DNA of 38,288 nucleotides from Mycetocola lacteus (lineage in GTDB: Bacteria > Actinomycetota > Actinomycetes > Actinomycetales > Microbacteriaceae), in the NCBI RefSeq assembly GCF_003667575.1, contig NZ_RCUY01000017.1:1-38288 (forward strand). Direction: 5' to 3'. A program made the position numbers and the translations under genes. Positions 7,626 to 14,959 of the stretch are shown one piece after another (within the stretch, counting starts at the first letter, position 1; every line of letters begins with the position of its first letter). The notes under the pieces are model-generated. The model worked only from the letters and a program-made list of their open reading frames with translations. It made no database searches and was not told the DNA's origin.

Positions 7626-8948
7626 CTACGCCGGGGTGATGCCCGTGCGCATCCAGGCGGTGCCGCGGGCGCGTAGCCCCAGGGTGATCGCCCGGGCGGC
7701 GATATAGCCCAGCGCAAACGCGCCGGTCAGCCAGGCAAGACCACCCGCACCGCCCGGGCCGATCAGTCCGACGATCCACAGGATGACCATGAACGTGGCC
7801 AGGTTTACCAGGCCGGTGAGCGCCAGGTAGCGGGCATCCCCGGCACCGATCAGGACGCCATCCAGGACAAACACGATCCCGGCCAGCGGGGCGCCGATCG
7901 CCAGGATGATCAGACTCGGGGTGATCAGCGTGGCCAGGTCCGCATCCGAGGTGAATACCCGTCCCAGCACCCCCGAACCCAGAGCCAACGGGACCCCCAG
8001 CACGATACCCGCGCCGATGCCCCACTGCAGGCAGCGCTTGAGGACCAGCCGCACAAATCCGGTGTCCGCGGCTCCGAGACCCTTCCCCACCAGAGCCTGG
8101 GCGGCGATGGCCAGGGCATCCAGGGCGAAGGCGAGTGTACTAAACACCGTCATCGTGATCTGGAATCCGGCGAGCTCGGGATCTCCGAGCCCCGCGGCGG
8201 TCCCGATTGCCAGCAGCATGGCCGCGCGCAGACTTGCCGTGCGCAGCAGCAGCCATCCACCCGCCCGGGCGGAGCCGCGGACCCCGGCCCTGGACGGACG
8301 AATTCGGGCACGCACTCGGCGGGCATGGCGGACAATCACGAGCAGGTAGGCCACCACCATGAGCCACTGTGCGATGACGGTGCCCAGGGCCGAACCGCCG
8401 ATGCCGAGGCCCGCGGGGTAAATGAGGAGGTAGTTGAGTCCGGCATTCAGGGCGAAGCCGATGCCGGCAACCCAGAGCGGCGTCAAGGTGTCCTGGAGTC
8501 CACGCAACAGCCCCGTGGCCGCAAAAACCAGGAGCATTGCCGGGACCCCGGCCATCGAAATCGACAGGTACTGAATCGCCGCGGCGCTCGCCCCTGCGGG
8601 GGCACCAAACAGGCCGATCAGCCACGGGGAGCCCAGCGCTCCCAGCGTTCCCAGCACGATACCGAGCCCCAGGGCGAGCCACAGCCCGTCGATTCCGACC
8701 GAGACGGCCCCGCGCGGATCCCCCGCGCCGAGCCGGCGCGCGACCGCCGGGGTGGTGGCGTAGGCCAGGAACACCATGAGGCCGATGATCGTCTGCAGGA
8801 CCGCGGCCGCCAGCCCGAGCCCGGCCAGCTCGGACACCCCCAGATGCCCCACCAGGGCGGTATCGGTGAGCAGGAACAGGGGCTCGGCGATCAGCGCCCC
8901 CAGGGCGGGAATCGCGAGGTGCAGGATCGAACGGTTGAGTGAGGCCAC
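7626..8948 (-). CDS. MATE family efflux transporter (DinF-like)
   Basis: The 440-residue protein has about twelve transmembrane segments and two repeated halves. The N-terminal block (LAIPALGALIAEPLFLLTD, then ALVGHLGVSELAGLGLA) is diagnostic of the DinF branch of MATE exporters, which expel cationic drugs or metabolites in exchange for sodium or protons. The second half starts near FQITMTVFSTLAFALDALAIAAQALVG. The GTG at 8948 is used because it puts the first helix at the N-terminus and TACCGT lies exactly six bases upstream. The gene is divergent from the M13 peptidase. Its stop is close to the stop of the LacI-family gene (convergent, 63-base gap) with no obvious terminator. Confidence 0.93.
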   Translation of the reverse strand: MASLNRSILHLAIPALGALIAEPLFLLTDTALVGHLGVSELAGLGLAAAVLQTIIGLMVFLAYATTPAVARRLGAGDPRGAVSVGIDGLWLALGLGIVLGTLGALGSPWLIGLFGAPAGASAAAIQYLSISMAGVPAMLLVFAATGLLRGLQDTLTPLWVAGIGFALNAGLNYLLIYPAGLGIGGSALGTVIAQWLMVVAYLLVIVRHARRVRARIRPSRAGVRGSARAGGWLLLRTASLRAAMLLAIGTAAGLGDPELAGFQITMTVFSTLAFALDALAIAAQALVGKGLGAADTGFVRLVLKRCLQWGIGAGIVLGVPLALGSGVLGRVFTSDADLATLITPSLIILAIGAPLAGIVFVLDGVLIGAGDARYLALTGLVNLATFMVILWIVGLIGPGGAGGLAWLTGAFALGYIAARAITLGLRARGTAWMRTGITPA

Positions 8949-8954
8949 CCACCC

Positions 8955-8960
8955 ACGGTA
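8955..8960 (-). promoter_or_regulatory. -10 box of leaderless MATE gene
   Basis: TACCGT on the minus strand is followed by GGGTGG and the GTG start codon. Confidence 0.45.
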
Positions 8961-9026
8961 CGGGATTTTTTGATTCCGGTTGGGGACTTAGATGACGGAT
9001 CCGAACACCTCCGGGCCGGTCTGGTT

Positions 9027-9032
9027 TACCCT
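9027..9032 (+). promoter_or_regulatory. -10 box of leaderless M13 peptidase gene
   Basis: TACCCT is followed by GGAGAG and then ATG. The GGAG motif is too close to the ATG to serve as a normal ribosome site, so a leaderless message fits better. Confidence 0.5.
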
Positions 9033-9038
9033 GGAGAG

Positions 9039-11015
9039 ATGACGTCTCCCAACTCGACCTCCGGCATTACCCTCGACGACCTCAACCCGGACATTCGTCC
9101 CCAGGACGACCTCTACCGCCACACCAATGGACGCTGGCTAGAGCGCACCGAAATCCCCGCGGACAAGTCCCGCTGGGGCTCGTTCTCGATTCTCGCGGAG
9201 GAGGCCGAGGAGGCCGTCCGTCAGATCATCGAGGAATCCCGTGATGCCGCAGCCGGCACCACCGCCCGCAAGATTGGTGACCTCTACACCAGCTACCTGG
9301 CCGAGGACCGGATCAACGAGCTGGGTGCAGCCCCGCTGGCAGACGAGCTCGCCCAGGTGGATGCCGTCGCCTCGATCGCCGACTTCGCGCGCGTGGCCGG
9401 TTCCCTGGACCGCGCCGGCGTGGGCGGGTTCCTGGGACTCTGGGTGGATAACGACCCGGGTAACCCCGAGCGCTACCTGGTCATGGTGCAGCAGTCGGGT
9501 ATCTCGCTGCCGGACGAGAGCTACTTCCGTGAGGAGCGCTTTGCGCCGATCCGCGAGGCCTACCGTGCCCACATCGAGAAGCTGTTGGCGCTCGCCGGAC
9601 TGGACCAGGCCGACGCCCGCGCCCAGCGCGTGTTCGACCTGGAAACCCGCATCGCCGCGGTGCACTGGGACAATGTGGCTGCCCGCGACAGCCAGGCACA
9701 GTACAACCTCAAGACCTGGGACGAGTTTGCCGAGCTGTTCGGCCAGCACGGCGATGCCGCCCTGCTGAGCACCTGGGCCCAGAGCCTGGGTGCCCCCGCC
9801 GGTGCGCTGGATGAGGTTGTGGTGCGTCAGCCCAGCTTCGTTGAGGGCATCGCTGCGCTGCTGACCGAGGAGAACCTGGAGAGCTGGACCGACTGGCTGC
9901 GCTGGAAGATCGTGCACGGCGCTGCGGCCTACCTCTCCGACGCCTTCGTTGAGGAAAACTTCGACTTCTACGGCCGCACCCTCTCGGGTGTCCCCGAGAT
10001 TCGCGAGCGCTGGAAGCGCGGCGTCTCCCTGGTTGAGGGTCTGCTGGGTGAGGCCGTGGGTGAGCAGTACGTGGCCCGCCACTTCCAGACCGAGTCCAAG
10101 ACCCAGATGGATGTGCTGGTCAAGCACCTGGAGGCCGCCTACCGCGACTCGATCACCGACCTGGACTGGATGAGCCCGGAAACCCGTGAGCGTGCGCTGG
10201 ACAAGCTGTCCAAGTTCACCCCGAAGATCGGCTTCCCCGACCGCTGGCGTGACTACTCGGCCCTCGAGGTCAGCGCCGATAACCTGATCGCCAACGTGCG
10301 TGCGGGGGCGGAGTTCGAGTTCAACCGCGAGCTGGCAAAGATCGGCAAGCCGATCGACCGCGATGAGTGGTTCATGACCCCGCAGACCATCAACGCCTAC
10401 TACAACCCCGGGTTCAACGAGATCGTGTTCCCGGCGGCGATCCTGCAGTTCCCCTTCTTCGATGCGGGCCGCGATGCCGCCGCCAACTACGGCGCCATCG
10501 GCGCGGTGATCGGCCACGAGATCGGTCACGGCTTCGATGACCAGGGTTCGCGCTACGACGGAGACGGTAAGCTCACCGACTGGTGGACCGAGGCCGACCG
10601 TGCGGCCTTCGAGCAGCGCACCGCGTCGCTGATCGAGCAGTACAACGCCCTGGCACCGCGTCAGGTCCCCGAGCACCACGTCAACGGCGCGCTCACCATC
10701 GGTGAGAACATCGGTGACCTGGGTGGTCTGGCGATCGCCTGGAAGGCCTACCTGCTCTCGCTCGAGGGCACCGAGCCCGCGGTGATCGACGGTCTGACCG
10801 GCGCCCAGCGCTTCTTCCTGTCCTGGGCTCAGGCCTGGGCGCAGCTCGCCCGGGATGAGGAGGCCATTCGCCTGCTCGCGACCGACCCGCACTCGCCCAA
10901 CGAGTTCCGCTGCAACCAGATTGTTCGCAACATCGACGCGTTCTACACCGCGTTTGACGTGAGCGAGAGCGACGAGCTCTGGCTCGCGCCCGAGCAGCGC
11001 GTCACCATCTGGTGA
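9039..11015 (+). CDS. M13 family zinc metallopeptidase (PepO/neprilysin-like)
   Basis: This 658-residue peptidase has the zinc site HEIGH (493-497) in VIGHEIGHGFDDQGSRYDGDG, the third zinc ligand Glu556 in ENIGDLGG with Asp560 behind it, and the conserved substrate-binding NAYYNPGFNEIVFPAAIL about 60 residues before the zinc site. The N-terminal M13 domain begins with DIRPQDDLYRHTNGRWLE. No signal peptide or membrane anchor is seen, so it is probably cytoplasmic like many actinobacterial PepO enzymes, and would trim short peptides. The ATG at 9039 fits both the domain start and a leaderless promoter. The TGA stop overlaps the GTG start candidate of the next gene (GTGA). Expression is likely high: codon use is strongly biased to C/G-ending optimal codons. 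Confidence 0.95.
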   Translation: MTSPNSTSGITLDDLNPDIRPQDDLYRHTNGRWLERTEIPADKSRWGSFSILAEEAEEAVRQIIEESRDAAAGTTARKIGDLYTSYLAEDRINELGAAPLADELAQVDAVASIADFARVAGSLDRAGVGGFLGLWVDNDPGNPERYLVMVQQSGISLPDESYFREERFAPIREAYRAHIEKLLALAGLDQADARAQRVFDLETRIAAVHWDNVAARDSQAQYNLKTWDEFAELFGQHGDAALLSTWAQSLGAPAGALDEVVVRQPSFVEGIAALLTEENLESWTDWLRWKIVHGAAAYLSDAFVEENFDFYGRTLSGVPEIRERWKRGVSLVEGLLGEAVGEQYVARHFQTESKTQMDVLVKHLEAAYRDSITDLDWMSPETRERALDKLSKFTPKIGFPDRWRDYSALEVSADNLIANVRAGAEFEFNRELAKIGKPIDRDEWFMTPQTINAYYNPGFNEIVFPAAILQFPFFDAGRDAAANYGAIGAVIGHEIGHGFDDQGSRYDGDGKLTDWWTEADRAAFEQRTASLIEQYNALAPRQVPEHHVNGALTIGENIGDLGGLAIAWKAYLLSLEGTEPAVIDGLTGAQRFFLSWAQAWAQLARDEEAIRLLATDPHSPNEFRCNQIVRNIDAFYTAFDVSESDELWLAPEQRVTIW

Positions 11016-11989
11016 CCCGGGTGGCACACCGGCACGGCGGACCGCGGGAGGGGACAGACGTTCCCACCCGCGGTCGGCGTGCCGCCGGTGCGACCGCAGA
11101 TTCCGCCGCGCTCATCGCCGGTGTCCGGCAGCCCGGCACCGGCGGTCGGACTCGCGGCGGTGCCCGCGGCGGCAACGGCTTTGGCCGCTCGATGCGTGCG
11201 TTTGAGCACATGGTGCGCGAGGACATGCGGGTTTCGGTCCGGGTCAGCAACCTGGAAACCGGGGCACCGCTGCTGCGCGTGGATGACTACGTGGTCTCGC
11301 AGATCGGGTCGCTGGGCCGGATCCTGCTGCTGATCGAGGCTGCCGATCACTGCGAACGTGGAGACAACCCGCAGATTGTGCGCGAGAGCGCGGACCTGGC
11401 CGACGGCCCGGGGATCTGGCAACACCTCGAACGAGACACCCTCTCGCTCGCGGATGCGGCGGCCCTGCTGGCCGGAAGCGGAGATCACACCGCGGGCAAT
11501 GCGCTGCTGCGTGCGTTCGGTCTGGACAATATTGCCGCCCGCGCCGAGTCCCTACACTTGCGCAACACGGTGCTGCGCGATGGCCTGAGCCGCCGCGCCG
11601 ACAGTGGAACCCGGGCCGCGGTATCCCGCTCAACCATGACCGAGCTGAGCGAGCTGATCTGGCGGCTGGAACGCGGCGAGATCGTGAACCCCGAGGTTTC
11701 GGCCCGGGTGCTGCGCTGGCTGGGAAGCGGAAGCTACCCCGGATCGGTTGTGGGCGCTCTAGGGCTGGATCCGGGCCTGCGCGGAGGCGTACGCTTCGGG
11801 ATCGGCGGATACGCCCTGGCCTCGCGCGAGCTGGGCCTGCGCGCCGAAACGGGTGTGGTTCGTGGCCCGTCGGCGAGCGTGTGCTTTGCGATCAAGGTGT
11901 CGTTCCGGGAAACCGATGCCACCTCGGGTTTTGCCGTGCAGCAGGGGCTGCGTGAGCTGGGCCTGGAGCTGCTCGACTTTGTGAGTTAG
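11012..11989 (+). CDS. beta-lactamase-fold (serine hydrolase-like) protein, catalytic motifs degenerate
   Basis: The 325-residue protein resembles a class A beta-lactamase-like group seen in actinobacteria: RVSVRVSNLETGAPLL, then DDYVVSQIGSLGRILLLIEA, then a helical domain with SLADAAALLAGSGDHTAGN. The SxxK motif reads S100-L-G-R103, so the catalytic lysine is replaced by Arg. The SDN motif reads Gly-Asp-His (157-159), and no KTG is found in the last strand region (YALASRELGLRAETGVV). It is therefore probably not an active hydrolase. The GTG at 11012 overlaps the M13 stop (GTGA), which suggests translational coupling. The first 60 residues are Arg/Gly-rich and overlie a large inverted repeat, so the ATG at 11192 is a serious alternative start. 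Confidence 0.72.
   Translation: MTRVAHRHGGPREGTDVPTRGRRAAGATADSAALIAGVRQPGTGGRTRGGARGGNGFGRSMRAFEHMVREDMRVSVRVSNLETGAPLLRVDDYVVSQIGSLGRILLLIEAADHCERGDNPQIVRESADLADGPGIWQHLERDTLSLADAAALLAGSGDHTAGNALLRAFGLDNIAARAESLHLRNTVLRDGLSRRADSGTRAAVSRSTMTELSELIWRLERGEIVNPEVSARVLRWLGSGSYPGSVVGALGLDPGLRGGVRFGIGGYALASRELGLRAETGVVRGPSASVCFAIKVSFRETDATSGFAVQQGLRELGLELLDFVS
11027..11090. repeat. large imperfect inverted repeat after the M13 gene
   Basis: Arms at 11027-11048 and 11067-11090 pair through CACCGGC/GCCGGTG and ACCGCGGG/CCCGCGGT, with small bulges. There is no T run, so it is not a classical terminator. It may partly stop transcription after the peptidase gene or control the next gene. Confidence 0.5.
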
Positions 11990-12001
11990 TCGCTCGGATG
12001 A

Positions 12002-12043
12002 AAAACGGCGGCCCCGCGGAATGATCCGCGGGGCCGCCGTTTT
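12002..12043. terminator. bidirectional terminator
   Basis: A perfect 19-bp stem (12002-12020 with 12025-12043, loop ATGA) carries A4 at one end and T4 at the other, so it works in both directions. It separates the convergent beta-lactamase-fold gene and TPR gene. Confidence 0.9.
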
Positions 12044-12051
12044 CTGTGCTG

Positions 12052-14895
12052 CTACTGCTCGGGTGCCTGCTCGGCGCGGGCGCGGGCGGCGGCGGCCTCG
12101 GGGTGTCGACCCAGCTGTTCCAGCAGGGCGCCCAGCTCGAGGTTGAGCCCCACGAAGGCGGGGGATCCCACGGGCAGGCGGTCGATCGAGGCGCCGTACA
12201 TCGGCACGGCCTCCTCCGCGCGTTCGGCCTGGGCCAGCACGCGGGCCACAAACAGCTCGCTCATGGCCGCGTTGCCCTCATCGCCGCAGTCGGCGTAGGC
12301 GTCGGCGGCGGTCAGGGCGGCGGGGATGGCCTCGTCGATGCGGCCGAGCGCACCCAGCGCGCGGGCGCGGGAGTCGGTCACGTCGGCGATCAGCCAGTCG
12401 GCACCGCGTTCCTGGGCGAAGGCCAGCACGGCGTCAAGCTCCTCGAGGCCCGCGGCATCGCCGTGGGTCGCGCGGGTCTGGCCGAGACGGTGGCGGGCGG
12501 CGGCGATCAGGTCGGCGTCCTCCACCTTTTCCGCGTGGGCAAGGGCACGCTCGAGAATCTCGATCGCCTCGGGATCGTTGAAGCCGTTGCACAGCTGCCC
12601 CAGCAGGATTCCGGCTCGGGCGGCCAGCTCGAAGGCTTCGCCCTCCGAGGCCAGCTCGATGGCCCGCGAGAAGGCACCGTAGGCCAGGCCGTTCTCCTCG
12701 GCGCCCTGCGCCGCCTGGGCGAGCCAGAACAGGGTCTCGGCCCGCGCGGCCGGCGGCGCCTCGGCGGCCTCCTCGGCGCGGTAGGCCTCGTCCAGGTTTT
12801 CGGTGGCCGACTCGAAGGCCCCGGCGTTCAGCTGGTAGCGCCCGAGCAGGAAACGCAGCCCGATCAGCTGCTCGGACTCGGCGCGCTGGGCCAGGTCGAT
12901 CGCGTACTCGATGCGGGCGGCGGCCTCGCCGGGACGCTCGTCATCGTTGAGCAGGTTGGCGGCCAGCTGGGCGGCCTGGATCGTGTTCTCGCGGTTGGTT
13001 CCACGGGCGGTCCGGGCCAGCAGCTCATCGGCCAGCGGGATGCCCGCGCGCGGGGTGCCCAGCATGCCGTGGATCTGCGCGCGCAGTCGCAGGGCCTGCA
13101 TGCGCACGTGCGGGGCACCCTCGGTGGCCAGCAGAGCATCCAGGTGTGCCGCGGCGCCGGGCGCATCCTCGGTGTAGAGCAGCGTGAAGGCGGCGAGGGT
13201 GCGCGCGGATTCCAGCAGGCGCGCGGGTCCATCCTCGGTCAGGGCCAGCGCCTCCAGGGCGAGCGGCTGCGCTTCGGCGGGGCGCTGGGCGCGCATCCGC
13301 AGGTCGGCGATCACAAACAGCAGGTCCGCGATCACCTCCAGCGGGGCACCGGCGACGCGGGCGCGCTCGAGTTCGGCGAGCAGCGCCTCCTCATCCTCGG
13401 GGGTTGCGGTGGAGAACATCAGCAGCCCGAAGCGCTCCTCGAGGTCCGCCTGCTCGGGGTGTCCGCTCGCGCGCAGCACAGCGATGCGCTCGGTCAGCGC
13501 CTGCTGGGCACCCTCGGTCTGCTCGGCGGCGATCAGGGTCTGGATGACGCAGCTGTAGAGGCGCACGCGGGCCTCGGCATCGCCGTCCTCGATGGCCAGC
13601 CCCTTGTCCACGGCCGCCAGCACGGCGGCCTGATCGGACTCAAACATCGCGGTCTGTGCGCGGAACAGCCAGTCGGCGGCGCTCGTGGGCTCGGCCTGGG
13701 TGTCCTGCTCCAGCTCGGCCGGCGGAGTGAAACGCTCGCCGGCGATGGGCAGGTCGTAGTGCTCGGTGGCCAGCTGACGGGCACGGGCGATTCGGCCGGT
13801 GAAGTCATCATTGCCGTTGCGGGCGTTGAACTCCCCGGCCAGCTCCTCGGCCCCGGCCCACAGTGCGGTCGCCAGGGAGGCGGCGGTGGGGTTCTCGCCC
13901 AGGTCGGCACCCAGGAGTGCGGCCAGGTCGGGGTTCTGGGCACCGCGGATCGGGGTGTCTCCGGCCCCGGCGCGGGTGACCGCGTCCAGGAAGACGGCGA
14001 TCGAGACGCGGGAGGAGAAAATCAGCGCGCGGTTCAGCGGATCCACGGTCAGATCCCGCAGCAGACGCTCGAGGATCGACAGCCCGCGGGACTCATTGCC
14101 GGTGACCGCGCAGAAGACCAGGTGGTCGGCGATCATTGCCAGGCCGTCGGGGGAGTGGCGGGCGACCCGGTAGCTGCGCAGGTGCACCGCACGTGCCTCG
14201 TCCAGTCGGCCCGCGCGCAGCAGGGTGAGCAGCGAGTTGGCCTCGACCGACTCGGGCTCCTCGCCACAGGTCAGCCCCTGCTCCATGATCTCGTCAAACA
14301 GGGCCAGGGCCTTGTCTTCCTGCCCGATCCGGCGGAAGTAGGCGGCGTCCTCGGCGCGCACACAGGCCTCACAGTGGCTGTAGTCATCGCGCGGGATCAG
14401 CTCACGCTCGTCGCGATAGCGCCCTGCGGCCACAAAATCGCCGGTGTCCATCGCGGTCGAGAAGCGGCTCTGGAGCACCCCCGACTGGCTGACACCCGCG
14501 CGGCGGTAGCGCTCGGACATATCGGCGTGGATCGCGTCGAGCTGGCTCAGTGGGAATGCGGGGTTAGAGGCCACCCGGCCGGCCATCCACTTGTACTGGA
14601 ACAGCAGGTCGTTGCCGCCGCCGGCCTCACTGGGGAAGCGCACCGGGTCCTGGTCAAACTTGCCCACGCACCAGCCGAAGGAGGCGAGCATCGCGTCGGT
14701 GTCGCCGGTCATGTGGGCGGAGGAGGTGAGGCGCATACGGGCCTGATAGGCACGCTCCTCATCCCCGGCCTCATCGGCCAGGGCGACCGCCTGATCGATC
14801 AGCGCACGCTCCTGCGGCCCGATCGGGGTGATGTCGATTTCGGCGAGCAGCTGATCGATCTGCTCGGCGGTTGAACCATTATGCGGGGTGCTCAT
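12052..14895 (-). CDS. large tetratricopeptide repeat protein
   Basis: The 947-residue acidic protein is made almost entirely of paired helices. Many units show the TPR pattern of Ala/Gly/Leu spacing, for example YQARMRLTSSAHMTGD near the N-terminus, LFRAQTAMFESDQAAVLAA in the middle, and AALTAADAYADCGDEGNAA and EQLGRHPEAAAARARAEQA at the C-terminus. No enzymatic domain, signal peptide or membrane segment is seen, so it is a cytoplasmic scaffold or receptor of protein partners. AAGGAG stands five bases before the ATG. It follows the HSP90-like gene by 64 bases on the same strand; in eukaryotes TPR proteins are the main HSP90 co-chaperones, so it is likely the partner of that protein. The specific client is unknown. 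Confidence 0.88.
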   Translation of the reverse strand: MSTPHNGSTAEQIDQLLAEIDITPIGPQERALIDQAVALADEAGDEERAYQARMRLTSSAHMTGDTDAMLASFGWCVGKFDQDPVRFPSEAGGGNDLLFQYKWMAGRVASNPAFPLSQLDAIHADMSERYRRAGVSQSGVLQSRFSTAMDTGDFVAAGRYRDERELIPRDDYSHCEACVRAEDAAYFRRIGQEDKALALFDEIMEQGLTCGEEPESVEANSLLTLLRAGRLDEARAVHLRSYRVARHSPDGLAMIADHLVFCAVTGNESRGLSILERLLRDLTVDPLNRALIFSSRVSIAVFLDAVTRAGAGDTPIRGAQNPDLAALLGADLGENPTAASLATALWAGAEELAGEFNARNGNDDFTGRIARARQLATEHYDLPIAGERFTPPAELEQDTQAEPTSAADWLFRAQTAMFESDQAAVLAAVDKGLAIEDGDAEARVRLYSCVIQTLIAAEQTEGAQQALTERIAVLRASGHPEQADLEERFGLLMFSTATPEDEEALLAELERARVAGAPLEVIADLLFVIADLRMRAQRPAEAQPLALEALALTEDGPARLLESARTLAAFTLLYTEDAPGAAAHLDALLATEGAPHVRMQALRLRAQIHGMLGTPRAGIPLADELLARTARGTNRENTIQAAQLAANLLNDDERPGEAAARIEYAIDLAQRAESEQLIGLRFLLGRYQLNAGAFESATENLDEAYRAEEAAEAPPAARAETLFWLAQAAQGAEENGLAYGAFSRAIELASEGEAFELAARAGILLGQLCNGFNDPEAIEILERALAHAEKVEDADLIAAARHRLGQTRATHGDAAGLEELDAVLAFAQERGADWLIADVTDSRARALGALGRIDEAIPAALTAADAYADCGDEGNAAMSELFVARVLAQAERAEEAVPMYGASIDRLPVGSPAFVGLNLELGALLEQLGRHPEAAAARARAEQAPEQ

Positions 14896-14914
14896 GGGGT
14901 CTCCTTACCCGGTG

Positions 14915-14943
14915 CGCCGCCCACTCGGGGTTCGCGGGCGGCG
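14915..14943 (-). other. hairpin between HSP90-like and TPR genes
   Basis: The stem CGCCGCCC (14915-14922) pairs with GGGCGGCG (14936-14943). There is no T tract. It could tune relative expression or stabilise an mRNA end. Confidence 0.4.
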
Positions 14944-14959
14944 TGTGGTGTTGGTGTGC

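Noticed and set aside
7562..7626. Terminator between the convergent LacI-family and MATE genes
   Set aside because: A short ACCGAG/CTCGGT stem with a two-base loop exists at 7579-7592, but it has no T run and the loop is too small.
9138..11027. 629-codon open frame antisense to the M13 peptidase
   Set aside because: The plus strand carries intact HEIGH and ENIGD motifs. The antisense translation has none and uses atypical codons.
12046..14874. Long open frame on the plus strand (about 940 codons) opposite the TPR gene
   Set aside because: High GC and biased codons of the minus-strand gene leave its antisense frame open. The plus-strand translation is Gly/Gln/His-rich with no recognisable domain, while the minus frame has clear TPRs and a good ribosome site.
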